A stretch of 41,313 bases of DNA, from positions 5,104,238-5,145,550 of the forward strand of contig NZ_LOJP01000001.1 in the NCBI RefSeq assembly GCF_001553785.1, in the 5' to 3' direction. Below are positions 7,010 to 14,310 of the stretch, piece by piece; position 1 is the first letter of the stretch; the number at the start of each line of letters is the position of its first letter. The stretch is from Actinoplanes sp. TFC3. GTDB lineage: Bacteria > Actinomycetota > Actinomycetes > Mycobacteriales > Micromonosporaceae. Below the pieces are notes generated by a model that worked only from the letters and a program-made list of their open reading frames with translations, ran no database searches and had not been told where the DNA came from. Position numbers and translations under genes: made by a program.

Positions 7010-9037
7010 GTGACGAAACGAGTCCTGAGTACGGCAACGAGCGCCCTGATGCTGGCCGGCATCACTGTCGTTCTGGCGAGCGGAAACACCGGTTCTCCAC
7101 CGCATCTGGCTGCCGCTGCGGCGAGCGAACCGACATTGCAAACCATCGACCTGGCGACCGGCGCCGGTGCCGCACGCGGCTTCTCCCGGGCGGCGAACGA
7201 CGGACCGCGCACCACCGCACGGTTCAGCCTGATCGGCGCCACCTGGGCCGACGCGTCGGCCACGCCGGCCGCGGCGGTGCAGGTCCGCACCCGCTCCATG
7301 GCCACCGGCGCATGGACGCCCTGGCAGACTCTCGAAGCCGACGGTCCCAGCCCGGCGGCCCCCGGTTCGAAGGACGCCATCCAGGCCCGGGGCAGCACGG
7401 ACCCGCTGTGGGTCGACCCGTCAGACGGGGTGCAGGCGCGCATCGCGGGCGGCACGGCGCCGCCGCCCCGGGGCATGCGCCTCGACCTGATCGACCCCGG
7501 CACTCCCGCAGCGACGATGAAGCCGGCCGCCGTCACGGTGCCCGAGCGCCCGATCCCGAAGGTGGTTACCCGCGCCGGGTGGGGCGCCAACGAGAAGCTG
7601 GTCAAAAACGCGCCGGAGTACACCACCGACGTCTCGGTGCTGTTCGTGCATCACACAGCCGGCACGAACAACTACAGCTGCTCGGACTCCGCAGCGATCA
7701 TCCGCAGCATCCAGGCGTACCACGTCAAGAGCAAGCACTGGAACGACATCGGCTACAACTTCCTGGTCGACAAGTGCGGGACCTTGTTCGAGGGGCGCCG
7801 GGGCGGCATCACCAAGCCGGTGCTGGGCGCGCACACGCTGGGGTTCAACTCGCGCAGCAGCGCCATCGCGGTGCTCGGCAACTACGGATCGCAGGCGGTG
7901 TCGCGGCAAGTCAAGACGGTGATCGCGCAGGTGGCGTCGTACAAGCTGGGAATTTACGGCCACGCCCCCGGTGGGCGCGCGGCGCTGGTGTCCAGCGGCA
8001 GTGATCGCTACGCCAAGGGCAGCACCGCGATCCTGAACCGGGTCTCCGGTCACCGCGACACGGGCAAGACCGAGTGCCCCGGCAACACGCTGTATTCACA
8101 GCTCGGCTCGATCCGCAGCATCGCGGCGGCGGGGCCCGCCGACCTGACCATCACGAAGATCAACGGGGCGCGCAAGACCGGCTCGACCTGGTTCACCCGC
8201 AGCGCGATCCGCCCTTACTGGCAGGTCGACACCGCGACCACGCTGATGGACCGCTACGACGTGTACGTCGACGGCGAGCTGGCCGCATCGGTGCCGGCGA
8301 CGCAAGGTCAGCAGTTGCTCCAGCTCACCCCGGGGCGGCACAACGTCCGGGTACGCGCGGTGGCGTTGAACAACCGGGTCTCGTACGCAAGCCTGGCCGT
8401 CTACGCCGATGCCACGCTGCCCCAGTTCACCAGCGGTCCCAGCGTGGCCCTGCGGACCGGCTCGCTCAACGGCATCGTGCCCGTCCGGCTGCGCTGGGCC
8501 GTGCAGGACGCGGGCGGGTTGTCCTCGGTTGTGCTCACCACCCCGGCGTCCGCCGACCTGGGCGTCACTGCCACGTCGTGGGCCGGCTCGGTCAGCCCCA
8601 GCACCGAGACCACCTACGGCCTGCGCGCCACCGACCGGGCGGGCAATGCGCGCTCGGTCGCCGCGGTGCGCACACCGGTACTGGTGCCCGAGGACCGCGC
8701 CGAGCAGACCGGCACGTGGCGCTCGGTGGGCAACAGCGCCTACCTCGACGGTTCCGCACTGCGGGCCACCACCGCCGGGGCCTCGCTGAGCTGGACGTTC
8801 ACCGGTCGCTCGGCGGCACTGGCCTTCAGCCGCACAGCGGTGTCCGGGGCGATCCAGGTGTACGTCGACGACCAGCCCGCCGGCACCATCGACCTGCGCT
8901 CGACCGACACCCTGTACCGCCGCGCGGTCTGGTCCCGCTCGTGGAATGCCAGCGACCAGCACACCGTCAAGATTGTCGTCGAGGGCACCACTGGCCGGCC
9001 CGGTGTGATCTCCGACGGCCTGGTCTACCTGAAGTAG
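7010..9037 (+). CDS. Secreted PGRP-type N-acetylmuramoyl-L-alanine amidase
   Basis: A 675-residue exported protein starting at GTG 7010 with GGGGGGACAG just upstream. Residues 1-37 form a signal peptide (MTKRVLSTATSALMLAGITV, then Ala-rich). An Ig-like actinobacterial N-domain spans about 60-165. The peptidoglycan-recognition/Amidase_2 domain (about 183-365) carries the zinc ligands His214 or His215 (LFVHHTAG), His348 (SGHRD) and Cys356 (TECPGNTLY), plus the NDIGYNFLVD and FEGRRGG motifs. The C-terminal 300 residues hold beta-sandwich repeats, possibly fibronectin-like and cell-wall binding. It should cleave the MurNAc-L-Ala bond outside the cell, for wall remodelling or attack on other bacteria. 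A hairpin follows the stop. Confidence 0.92.
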   Translation: MTKRVLSTATSALMLAGITVVLASGNTGSPPHLAAAAASEPTLQTIDLATGAGAARGFSRAANDGPRTTARFSLIGATWADASATPAAAVQVRTRSMATGAWTPWQTLEADGPSPAAPGSKDAIQARGSTDPLWVDPSDGVQARIAGGTAPPPRGMRLDLIDPGTPAATMKPAAVTVPERPIPKVVTRAGWGANEKLVKNAPEYTTDVSVLFVHHTAGTNNYSCSDSAAIIRSIQAYHVKSKHWNDIGYNFLVDKCGTLFEGRRGGITKPVLGAHTLGFNSRSSAIAVLGNYGSQAVSRQVKTVIAQVASYKLGIYGHAPGGRAALVSSGSDRYAKGSTAILNRVSGHRDTGKTECPGNTLYSQLGSIRSIAAAGPADLTITKINGARKTGSTWFTRSAIRPYWQVDTATTLMDRYDVYVDGELAASVPATQGQQLLQLTPGRHNVRVRAVALNNRVSYASLAVYADATLPQFTSGPSVALRTGSLNGIVPVRLRWAVQDAGGLSSVVLTTPASADLGVTATSWAGSVSPSTETTYGLRATDRAGNARSVAAVRTPVLVPEDRAEQTGTWRSVGNSAYLDGSALRATTAGASLSWTFTGRSAALAFSRTAVSGAIQVYVDDQPAGTIDLRSTDTLYRRAVWSRSWNASDQHTVKIVVEGTTGRPGVISDGLVYLK

Positions 9038-9046
9038 ATACCCGAA

Positions 9047-9079
9047 CGGGGAACCTGACAGAAGATGTCAGGTTCCCCG
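9047..9079 (+). terminator. 14-bp perfect hairpin after the amidase gene
   Basis: CGGGGAACCTGACA (9047-9060) pairs perfectly with TGTCAGGTTCCCCG (9066-9079) around the 5-base loop GAAGA. It starts 9 bp after the amidase stop and has no U-tract, as is common for actinobacterial terminators. It ends 14 bp before the VOC gene start, so it separates the two transcripts. Confidence 0.75.
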
Positions 9080-9093
9080 AGCACGATGGGTCC

Positions 9094-9459
9094 ATGTCTG
9101 GATTCGCCACACTAGCGATGATCAACTTGGACGCCGAGAACCCAGGCGCCCTGGCCACGTTCTACTCCGAGGTGCTGGGATGGAACGTCCTGCACAGCGA
9201 AACTCAGTACGCCATGATCGGCGACGGCTCAACAAGCATCGGCTTCGGCCAGGTGCCCGGCTACTCAGCCCCCGGCTGGCCGCAGGAGCAGGCGCCCAAG
9301 CGCTACCACCTCGACTTCTACGTCGAGGACCTGGACAAGGCCGAGCAGCAGGCCCTCGCCCTCGGCGCCACCAAGCCCGACAACCAACCCAACCCCGAAC
9401 GCTGGCGAGTCCTGCTCGACCCAGCCGGCCACCCGTTCGACATCTGCCTGCAGTCCTGA
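9094..9459 (+). CDS. VOC family protein (glyoxalase/bleomycin-resistance fold)
   Basis: A 121-residue single vicinal-oxygen-chelate domain. Two beta-alpha-beta-beta-beta modules are visible: LAMINLDAENPGALATFYSEVLGW, then YHLDFYVEDLDKAEQQALALGA, ending in LLDPAGHPFDICLQS. Metal-site candidates are His (YHLDFYV) and Asp/Glu at the usual ends, but the first-strand ligand position is Asn, so a classic glyoxalase I site is not complete. Actinobacterial proteins of this type are usually of unknown substrate. The ATG at 9094 gives the exact domain start. It is bounded by hairpins on both sides, so it is probably monocistronic. Confidence 0.82.
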   Translation: MSGFATLAMINLDAENPGALATFYSEVLGWNVLHSETQYAMIGDGSTSIGFGQVPGYSAPGWPQEQAPKRYHLDFYVEDLDKAEQQALALGATKPDNQPNPERWRVLLDPAGHPFDICLQS

Positions 9460-9479
9460 GGCACCTCGCTCGAGCCGCT

Positions 9480-9509
9480 CGCCCCGGATGGACCGTTCCG
9501 TCCGGGGCG
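9480..9509 (+). terminator. Hairpin after the VOC gene
   Basis: CGCCCCGGA (9480-9488) pairs with TCCGGGGCG (9501-9509). Inside the loop GGA (9490-9492) can also pair with TCC (9497-9499). It lies 20 bp after the VOC stop, has no U-tract, and is probably that gene's terminator. Confidence 0.6.
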
Positions 9510-9622
9510 GCGCGCCGTCAGCCCCCGCCACCATCCGGCCCGACGCCATCGCTCCCAACCATGCCCAGGTCCGGCCACAGCACAGGAGCGGCGTCCGGCC
9601 TCGCTCTAGCCATCATCACCGG

Positions 9623-10180
9623 ATGCTGCCGCTCCTGCACTCGACGATCGCCGCCCTCCAGCCGCATGACGAGCTGGAAGCCGCGCATCTGAGCGACACA
9701 TTGGCCTGGCTGGAAACCACGGATGATGTATACCGCCGGGCCAAACCGGCCACCCCGCCGCGCCACCTGGTGTCCTACGTCGTCCCGGCCGACCCGCAAA
9801 CCGGCGACGTGCTGCTGGTCGACCACCGCAACGCCCGGCTCTGGCTTCCGCCCGGCGGCCACGTCGAGCCCGGCGAGAACCCGGCGCTGGCCGCTCGGCG
9901 CGAACTGGCCGAGGAACTGAGCGTCGACGCGTCGTTCACCCAGCCACTTTTCCTGACGGTCACGCAGACGGTGGGCGTCGACGCCCGGCACACCGACGTC
10001 GGCCTCTGGTACCTCGTCGAACTCTCCCGCGACACACCGCTGACCGTGGACGAGGGCGAGTTCGCCGACGTCCGCTGGTGGAATCGCTCCGAGCTAGCGG
10101 CCGCCGACCCGGCCCGCTTCGACCCTCACCTGGGCCGATTCCTGGAAAAGCTCAATTGGCGTGCCAAATCCAAGCGTTGA
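9623..10180 (+). CDS. Nudix hydrolase
   Basis: A 185-residue protein beginning MLPLLHSTIAALQPHDELEA. The Nudix box lies at residues 79-101: GHVEPGENPALAARRELAEE followed by LSV. It keeps the metal-binding REUxEE glutamates, with Ser in place of the last Gly. Nudix enzymes hydrolyse nucleoside diphosphates linked to another group; the substrate is not predictable, though the N-terminal extension (1-45) followed by HLVSYVVP resembles actinobacterial house-cleaning members. The ATG at 9623 is preferred because the upstream frame to 9488 reads through the VOC terminator. Its 3' end overlaps the converging tspo remnant by 29 bp, which may reflect decay of that gene. Confidence 0.87.
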   Translation: MLPLLHSTIAALQPHDELEAAHLSDTLAWLETTDDVYRRAKPATPPRHLVSYVVPADPQTGDVLLVDHRNARLWLPPGGHVEPGENPALAARRELAEELSVDASFTQPLFLTVTQTVGVDARHTDVGLWYLVELSRDTPLTVDEGEFADVRWWNRSELAAADPARFDPHLGRFLEKLNWRAKSKR

Positions 10181-10570
10181 GCGCTGTCGCAAACGTCGCC
10201 CACATCCAATAAAGCAGCGGCAGCGTCGCAGCCCGCGAATCGGCCGGAACAACGCCACAGTGACGCCGATCATCACCCTTAGCACCGCGAGGTCCAGCAA
10301 CGCAAGCCCGTACCGCCCAGCCCCGAAAAAGATCGAAGTCCAAACCGCATTCGAAACCACTTAGTTTCCGTACGCCGTAAGCGCCGTCGTCCACCCCGCC
10401 TCCCGCTACACCAGCCAACCGGCAACGGCGATGAGGACGTACAGCAAATCTCACACCGGCCCAAAGACCCATGAAGGCGGCGCCCACGAAGGCTGCTCAA
10501 GCCGCTGGTACTCAGCCGCCGTCCCGGCCACCCCCAACCCGCCAACCAACCGCAGCGACCGCCACCGCAA
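10152..10570 (-). pseudogene. tspO: tspO/MBR family (tryptophan-rich sensory protein) pseudogene
   Basis: Read leftward, the region gives LVGGLGVAGTAAEYQRLEQP, then SWAPPSWVFGPV, a stop, DLLYVLIAVAGWLV, a stop, REAGWTTALTAYGN, a stop, VVSNAVWTSIFFGAGRYG and LALLDLAVLRVMIGVTVALF. After a frame change near 10226-10233 it continues LPLLYWMWATFATALNAWIW and ends HAN, stop. That is the TspO fold motif by motif (PPSWVFGPVW, WLVW, NAVWTPLFFG, SFATALN). The stops are at 10451-10453 (TGA where Trp is conserved), 10406-10408 (TAG where Trp is conserved) and 10361-10363 (TAA). All fit single transitions. No intact start was found upstream. Functional TspO binds porphyrins or tetrapyrroles in the membrane; this copy cannot make it. 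Confidence 0.88.
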
Positions 10571-10842
10571 CCCTGAACGGAGCAAGGCTGAAAAAGGGCC
10601 GAGCGCCAGCAAACCTACTCATCAGCCCCGGCTACCCCGCCCGAGTCCGCCTACCCGCTCAGCGTCCGACCGCCCCGCCCGGGACTGACCACCCGCTAAG
10701 CCCTCGACTGCCCGCAGACTTGCCGCCCACTCGCCCCCGGCAATGCGGCCAGCCCGGGCCGTGCAGAGCCATCGTGTTTGGGAGCAGTTCTCCAGAGGGT
10801 ATGAGCCGCGCCGCCACACCCCCGACGAATTGAGGCTCTCCA
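10571..10842. other. Non-coding stretch beside the pseudogene, nothing clear
   Basis: This 272-bp stretch has long open frames only because of its composition (Pro/Arg/Ser-rich translations without motifs). It probably contains the eroded 5' end and promoter of the tspO remnant. No RNA gene, repeat or site was seen. Confidence 0.4.
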
Positions 10843-10989
10843 ATGCACATCCAAGGCGTGCTCTACCTGATCGCCGTTATCCTCCTCGTCCTCGCCGCCC
10901 TGCCCATCGGCACCCGCGGCGTATCCCTGGCCCTGCTCGGCGCCGCCTTCGCCCTGCTCGCCTACTCCTGGGACACCATTACCGCGTGA
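10843..10989 (+). CDS. Small two-helix membrane protein, 48 residues
   Basis: An ATG at 10843 follows TTGAGG eight bases upstream and opens a frame of 48 residues. It begins MHIQGVLYLIAVILLVLAAL, continues PIGTRGVSLALLGAAFALLA, and ends YSWDTITA. Two hydrophobic helices (about 5-21 and 27-41) are joined by a short PIGTRG turn. Pattern, ribosome site and the hairpin at the stop codon all support a real gene. Short proteins of this pattern (GVLYLIAVILLVLAA...GVSLALLGAAFALLAY) occur widely in Actinobacteria, from memory; no function is known to me. Confidence 0.75.
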   Translation: MHIQGVLYLIAVILLVLAALPIGTRGVSLALLGAAFALLAYSWDTITA

Positions 10990-11008
10990 GACGGCCGCCT
11001 CACGCGGT
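10981..11008 (+). terminator. 10-bp hairpin overlapping the small gene's stop codon
   Basis: ACCGCGTGAG (10981-10990) pairs perfectly with CTCACGCGGT (10999-11008) across an 8-base loop. The stop codon TGA of the 48-residue gene lies inside the left arm. It probably ends that transcript, although it could also be the first element of the GCGTGAG-rich repeat field that follows. Confidence 0.55.
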
Positions 11009-11016
11009 GACGCCTT

Positions 11017-11144
11017 TCCCCGCGTGAGGCTTCTCACCGCGAGTTGCCGCTCCCATTGGGTCGCTCCTGGGTGAGGCCTCTCCCCGCGTGGGTCGCTCGC
11101 GCGCGAGGCCAGTCCCCGCGTGGGTCTCTCTCGCGCGAGGCCTG
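11017..11144. repeat. Imperfect tandem repeat, about 32-bp unit
   Basis: Units begin with TCCCCGCGTGGGTC and end in CGCGCGAGGCC. The two best copies start at 11081 and 11113 (32-bp period), and more diverged copies start near 11051 and 11017. The period is not a multiple of three and no reading frame is conserved, so this is non-coding. It forms part of the decayed region between the small membrane protein and the alpha-glucosidase. Confidence 0.7.
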
Positions 11145-11310
11145 CCCCCGCCGACGGCCTCTCTTCGACATGACCTCTTGTCGAGGAGAGGCCGCGGCGG
11201 TCACCTGCACGAGGCCAATTCCGGCTGGTGTGCCTTATCGCCGCAGCCAGACGCTGTGGTTGCTGGCTGACTGGCATTCGCTGGCGACCGCTCCCTCCGG
11301 TTCAAAGCGC

Positions 11311-11410
11311 CCAGCCGAGGCCGCACACCCCACCAGCCAAGGCCGCACATCCCACCAGCCGAAGCCGCACATTCCACCAGCCAAGGCCGCACTCCCCGCC
11401 AGCCGAGGCC
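11311..11410. repeat. 22-bp tandem repeat, four copies and a partial
   Basis: Copies start at 11311, 11333, 11355 and 11377, with a partial fifth at 11399. The unit is close to CCAGCCRARGCCGCACAYYC plus CA. Copies differ at one to four positions, mostly transitions. The 22-bp period rules out a conserved peptide repeat. It ends 10 bp before the alpha-glucosidase stop (11421), so it may lie in that gene's 3' untranslated region. Confidence 0.85.
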
Positions 11411-11420
11411 AAGGCGGCCC

Positions 11421-13121
11421 TCAGGACGTGACTTGTCGGCGATAGATGACGACCTGCCACGGCTCAAGCTCAAGCCCCGCCGGTGCCGGCGCGTTCGTCA
11501 GGACCAGTTCAGCCGATGACCAGGCCTCGGCTTCCTCGATCTCCGCGCGTACCGGCTCGCCCGTGAAGTTGCCGATCACCAAAAGCTCGGTGCCGCCGTG
11601 ACGGCGGGTGTACGCATACAGGCGCTCGTCGTCGGGCAGCAGCATGGTGAAGTCGCCGTACACCACCGCCGGTTCGTCCTGGCGCAGCCTGATGAGTTGG
11701 CGGTAGAAGTGGTACACCGACTCCTTGTCCTTCACCGCCGCGGCCGCGTTGATGTCCGTGTAGTTCGGGTTGACCGTCAGCCACGGGGTGCCTGTACTGA
11801 AGCCGGCGTTCGGCGACGTGTCCCACTGCATGGGCGTGCGAGCGTTGTCCCTGCTGCGGGCGCGTAGCACGGTCAGGACCGCCTCGGGCGTCTGACCTTC
11901 GTGATCCACGGCCTGCGTGTACTGCCCGAGCGCCTCGATGTCGCGGAAGTCGGCGATGGACTCGAATGGATAGTTCGTCATGCCGAGCTCTTCGCCCTGG
12001 TAGACGTACGGCGTCCCGCGGTGCAGGTGCAGCACCGCGCCGAGCATCTTGGCCGACCGTGTGCGCCACTGCGGTGAGTCGTCGCCGTACCGGGACACCA
12101 CGCGCGGCTGGTCGTGGTTGTTCCAGTAGAGGCTGTTCCAGCCCTTGTTGGCGAGTCCGGCCTGCCAGCGGGCGAAGATGGCCTTCAGCTTGGTGAGCTG
12201 CAGCGGGTAGAGCAACCATGGGTCGGCGCCACGGTCCACCCACACGTGGTCGAAGTTGAACACCATGTCGACCTCGCCGCGCACCGGGTCGGTGTAGAGC
12301 TTGGCCTCGTCCACGGTGACGCCAGGCATCTCGCCGACTGTCAGCAACGCCTCGCGGCCGGCGAAAACGCGTTCGTGCATCTCGTGCAGGAACTCGTGGT
12401 TTCGGGGGCCGTGCATGTAGAACGGTGCACCGTCGCCGTAAAGCGATCCCGGTCGGACGGCACCGTCGGCCAGCGGGGTGGTCTTCGAGATGTGGTCGAT
12501 GACGTCCATCCGGAAGCCGTCCACACCGCGGTCCAGCCACCAGTTCATCATCTCGTAGATGGCCTCGCGGACCTCGGGGTTCTCCCAGTTGAGGTCCGGC
12601 TGCTTCTTGCTGAAGATGTGCAGGTAGTACTCGCCGGTGCCGGGGTCGTACTCCCACGCCGGGCCACCGAAGACCGAACCCCAGTTCGTGGGCTCGGCGC
12701 CGGGTGTACCCGGTTCCATGCCCTCGCGGGCCGGCCGCCACCAGTACCAGTCGCGTTTCGGGCTGTCCTTGGCCGAACGGCTCTCGGCGAACCACGCGTG
12801 CTCGTCCGAGGAATGGTTGACGACCAGGTCCATGACCAGCCGCATACCGCGTTCGTGAACGCCGGTGAGCAGCTCGTCGAAGTCTGTGAGCGTACCGAGA
12901 ATAGGTTCGATGTCCTGGTAGTTGCTGATGTCGTAGCCGTTGTCGTCCTGCGGGGACGGATAGATCGGCGACAGCCAGATCACGTCGACGCCCAGCCCAG
13001 CGATGTGATCGAGGTGGTCAATGATCCCGCGTAAATCGCCCATTCCATCGCCGTTGGCATCGGCAAAGCTGCGGGGGTAGATCTGGTATACGACGGCACT
13101 GTGCCACCAGGGGTTTTCCAT
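11421..13121 (-). CDS. GH13 alpha-glucosidase (oligo-1,6-glucosidase type)
   Basis: A 566-residue cytoplasmic (beta/alpha)8 glycosidase beginning MENPWWHSAVVYQIYPRSFA. The conserved regions are complete: DLVVNHSSDEH (region I), GFRMDVI with nucleophile Asp206, TVGEMPG with acid/base Glu264, and NNHDQPR with Asp337. VVNHSS and a Val after the nucleophile region favour alpha-1,6-linked or short oligosaccharides (isomaltose, trehalose-6-P hydrolase relatives) over maltose. It has no signal peptide. AGAGA precedes the ATG. It diverges from a GT4 gene with 61 bp between, which contain a TCGTACGA palindrome that could bind a LacI-type regulator. It is a second GH13 enzyme, distinct from the one at 37278. 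Confidence 0.93.
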   Translation of the reverse strand: MENPWWHSAVVYQIYPRSFADANGDGMGDLRGIIDHLDHIAGLGVDVIWLSPIYPSPQDDNGYDISNYQDIEPILGTLTDFDELLTGVHERGMRLVMDLVVNHSSDEHAWFAESRSAKDSPKRDWYWWRPAREGMEPGTPGAEPTNWGSVFGGPAWEYDPGTGEYYLHIFSKKQPDLNWENPEVREAIYEMMNWWLDRGVDGFRMDVIDHISKTTPLADGAVRPGSLYGDGAPFYMHGPRNHEFLHEMHERVFAGREALLTVGEMPGVTVDEAKLYTDPVRGEVDMVFNFDHVWVDRGADPWLLYPLQLTKLKAIFARWQAGLANKGWNSLYWNNHDQPRVVSRYGDDSPQWRTRSAKMLGAVLHLHRGTPYVYQGEELGMTNYPFESIADFRDIEALGQYTQAVDHEGQTPEAVLTVLRARSRDNARTPMQWDTSPNAGFSTGTPWLTVNPNYTDINAAAAVKDKESVYHFYRQLIRLRQDEPAVVYGDFTMLLPDDERLYAYTRRHGGTELLVIGNFTGEPVRAEIEEAEAWSSAELVLTNAPAPAGLELEPWQVVIYRRQVTS

Positions 13122-13182
13122 GGTCTCTCTTTAACACGCGAACCTCGTACGAAACACCGGATCCGCTCCCATACTGAGGATC
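13122..13182. promoter_or_regulatory. Divergent promoter region with a TCGTACGA palindrome
   Basis: The 61 bp separate the GH13 and GT4 starts. The palindrome TCGTACGA lies at 13145-13152 and extends as CTCGTACGAAACA. It shares TACGAAACA with the right arm of the sugar-locus dyad at 33936-33944. CATACT seven bases before the GT4 ATG is a candidate -10 box, and GAGGAT just before the ATG is a candidate ribosome site. The operator role is inference. Confidence 0.35.
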
Positions 13183-14184
13183 ATGAAGGTGGCGCTGCTC
13201 GGACCGGTCGCCTGGCGCACGCCGCCGGTCCACTACGGCCCGTGGGAACTGATCACGAGTTTGCTCGCCGAGGGCTTGACCGCCCGAGGCGTCGACGTGA
13301 CTCTCTTCGCGACGCTCGACTCGATCACGAAGGCCACCCTGGACGGCGTCGCGGTCCACGGGTACGAAGAGGATCCTGAACTCGACGGGCGCGTCTGGGA
13401 GGCGCTGCACGTCGGCTATGCCCTGCAACGCTCGGGGGACTTCGACCTGGTGCACAACCACCTCGATTGGCTGCCGCTCGCCTTCTCCGCGCTCTGCCGG
13501 GCACCCATGCTGACAACCATTCACGGCTTCTCGGGCCCCACCATCCTGCCGGCCTACCGCAGGGCGCACTCGGCCTTCGTGTCCATCTCCGACGCCGACC
13601 GCAGCCCCGACCTCGACTACGCGGGCACGGTCTACCACGGCGTGGATCTCGACCAGCTCCCGTTCACCGAGGACGGCGGCGAGGATCTGGTGTGTTTCGG
13701 GCGCATCCACCCCGACAAGGGCACCGACATGGCGATCGAGATCGCGCGGCAGGCGGGACGCCGGTTGGTGCTCTGCGGCATCGTGCAGGACGAGGAGTTC
13801 TTTCGTTCGCATGTCGAGCCGCACATCGACGGTGACCAGGTCATATACCGGGGTTCGGTGGGGCCGGAGGATCGCGCCCGAGTGCTCGGCGGCAGCGTCG
13901 CGTTGCTGCACCCGATCCGTTTCGCCGAGCCGTTCGGGCTGTCCGTTGTCGAGTCCATGATCTGCGGCACGCCGGTGATCGCGTACCGGAAAGGCTCCAT
14001 GCCCGAAGTCATCGACGAGGGCATTACCGGTCACCTGGTCGATGACGTGGACCAAGCTGTACACGCCGTGAAGGAAGTTGCCACGCTTGACCGCGCCGCT
14101 TGCCGGACTCGCGCCCGCAGCCGCTTCGGAGCCGACCGGATGGTTGACGACTACCTGGCGATTTACCGCAAGTTGCTCGGCTGA
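13183..14184 (+). CDS. GT4 family glycosyltransferase
   Basis: A 333-residue GT-B glycosyltransferase. The N-terminal half starts MKVALLGPVAWRTPPVHYGP with an LVHNHLDW acceptor-side loop and TTIHGFSGPT. The C-terminal half has the donor-binding features VCFGRIHPDKGTDMAIEIAR (the GRxxPxKG motif) and EPFGLSVVESMICGTPVIAY, the E-x7-E motif of GT4. It would transfer a sugar from a nucleotide donor with retention; donor and acceptor are unknown. It is cytoplasmic. It lies first in a rightward set with a second GT4, an (alpha/alpha)6-like protein and a GH130 enzyme, with 126 bp before the second GT4. The close relative group is described from memory as ADP/GDP-sugar or trehalose-like transferases; I would not narrow it further. 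Confidence 0.88.
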   Translation: MKVALLGPVAWRTPPVHYGPWELITSLLAEGLTARGVDVTLFATLDSITKATLDGVAVHGYEEDPELDGRVWEALHVGYALQRSGDFDLVHNHLDWLPLAFSALCRAPMLTTIHGFSGPTILPAYRRAHSAFVSISDADRSPDLDYAGTVYHGVDLDQLPFTEDGGEDLVCFGRIHPDKGTDMAIEIARQAGRRLVLCGIVQDEEFFRSHVEPHIDGDQVIYRGSVGPEDRARVLGGSVALLHPIRFAEPFGLSVVESMICGTPVIAYRKGSMPEVIDEGITGHLVDDVDQAVHAVKEVATLDRAACRTRARSRFGADRMVDDYLAIYRKLLG

Positions 14185-14195
14185 ACACTCCTCTG

Positions 14196-14252
14196 TTGTT
14201 AACGTCCTATTACTAAATAGCGGCAATTCTCCCGAAAGGCCAGGGTTACACT
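14196..14252 (+). promoter_or_regulatory. Possible internal promoter before the second GT4 gene
   Basis: The 126-bp gap between the two GT4 genes has an AT-rich patch (GTTAACGTCCTATTACTAAA, about 14198-14217) and a TACACT -10 candidate at 14247-14252, 58 bp before the ATG. No good -35 box is paired with it. A strong ribosome site, AAAGGGG, lies at 14299-14305. The downstream three-gene unit may therefore have its own promoter. Confidence 0.3.
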
Positions 14253-14310
14253 TCCGCTCGCTCTCCTTCGCGGTGCGGGGAGGCAGCCGCCTGATCAGAA
14301 AGGGGCTGCC

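Noticed and set aside
4611..7013. 800-residue open frame on the plus strand
   Set aside because: It is the antisense of the GGDEF-EAL gene. Its translation is Gln/Arg/His/Gly-rich without motifs, whereas the minus strand has complete GGDEF and EAL motifs.
11311..11410. CRISPR-like array
   Set aside because: The 22-bp units are directly adjacent with no spacers, diverge between copies, and no cas gene is present.
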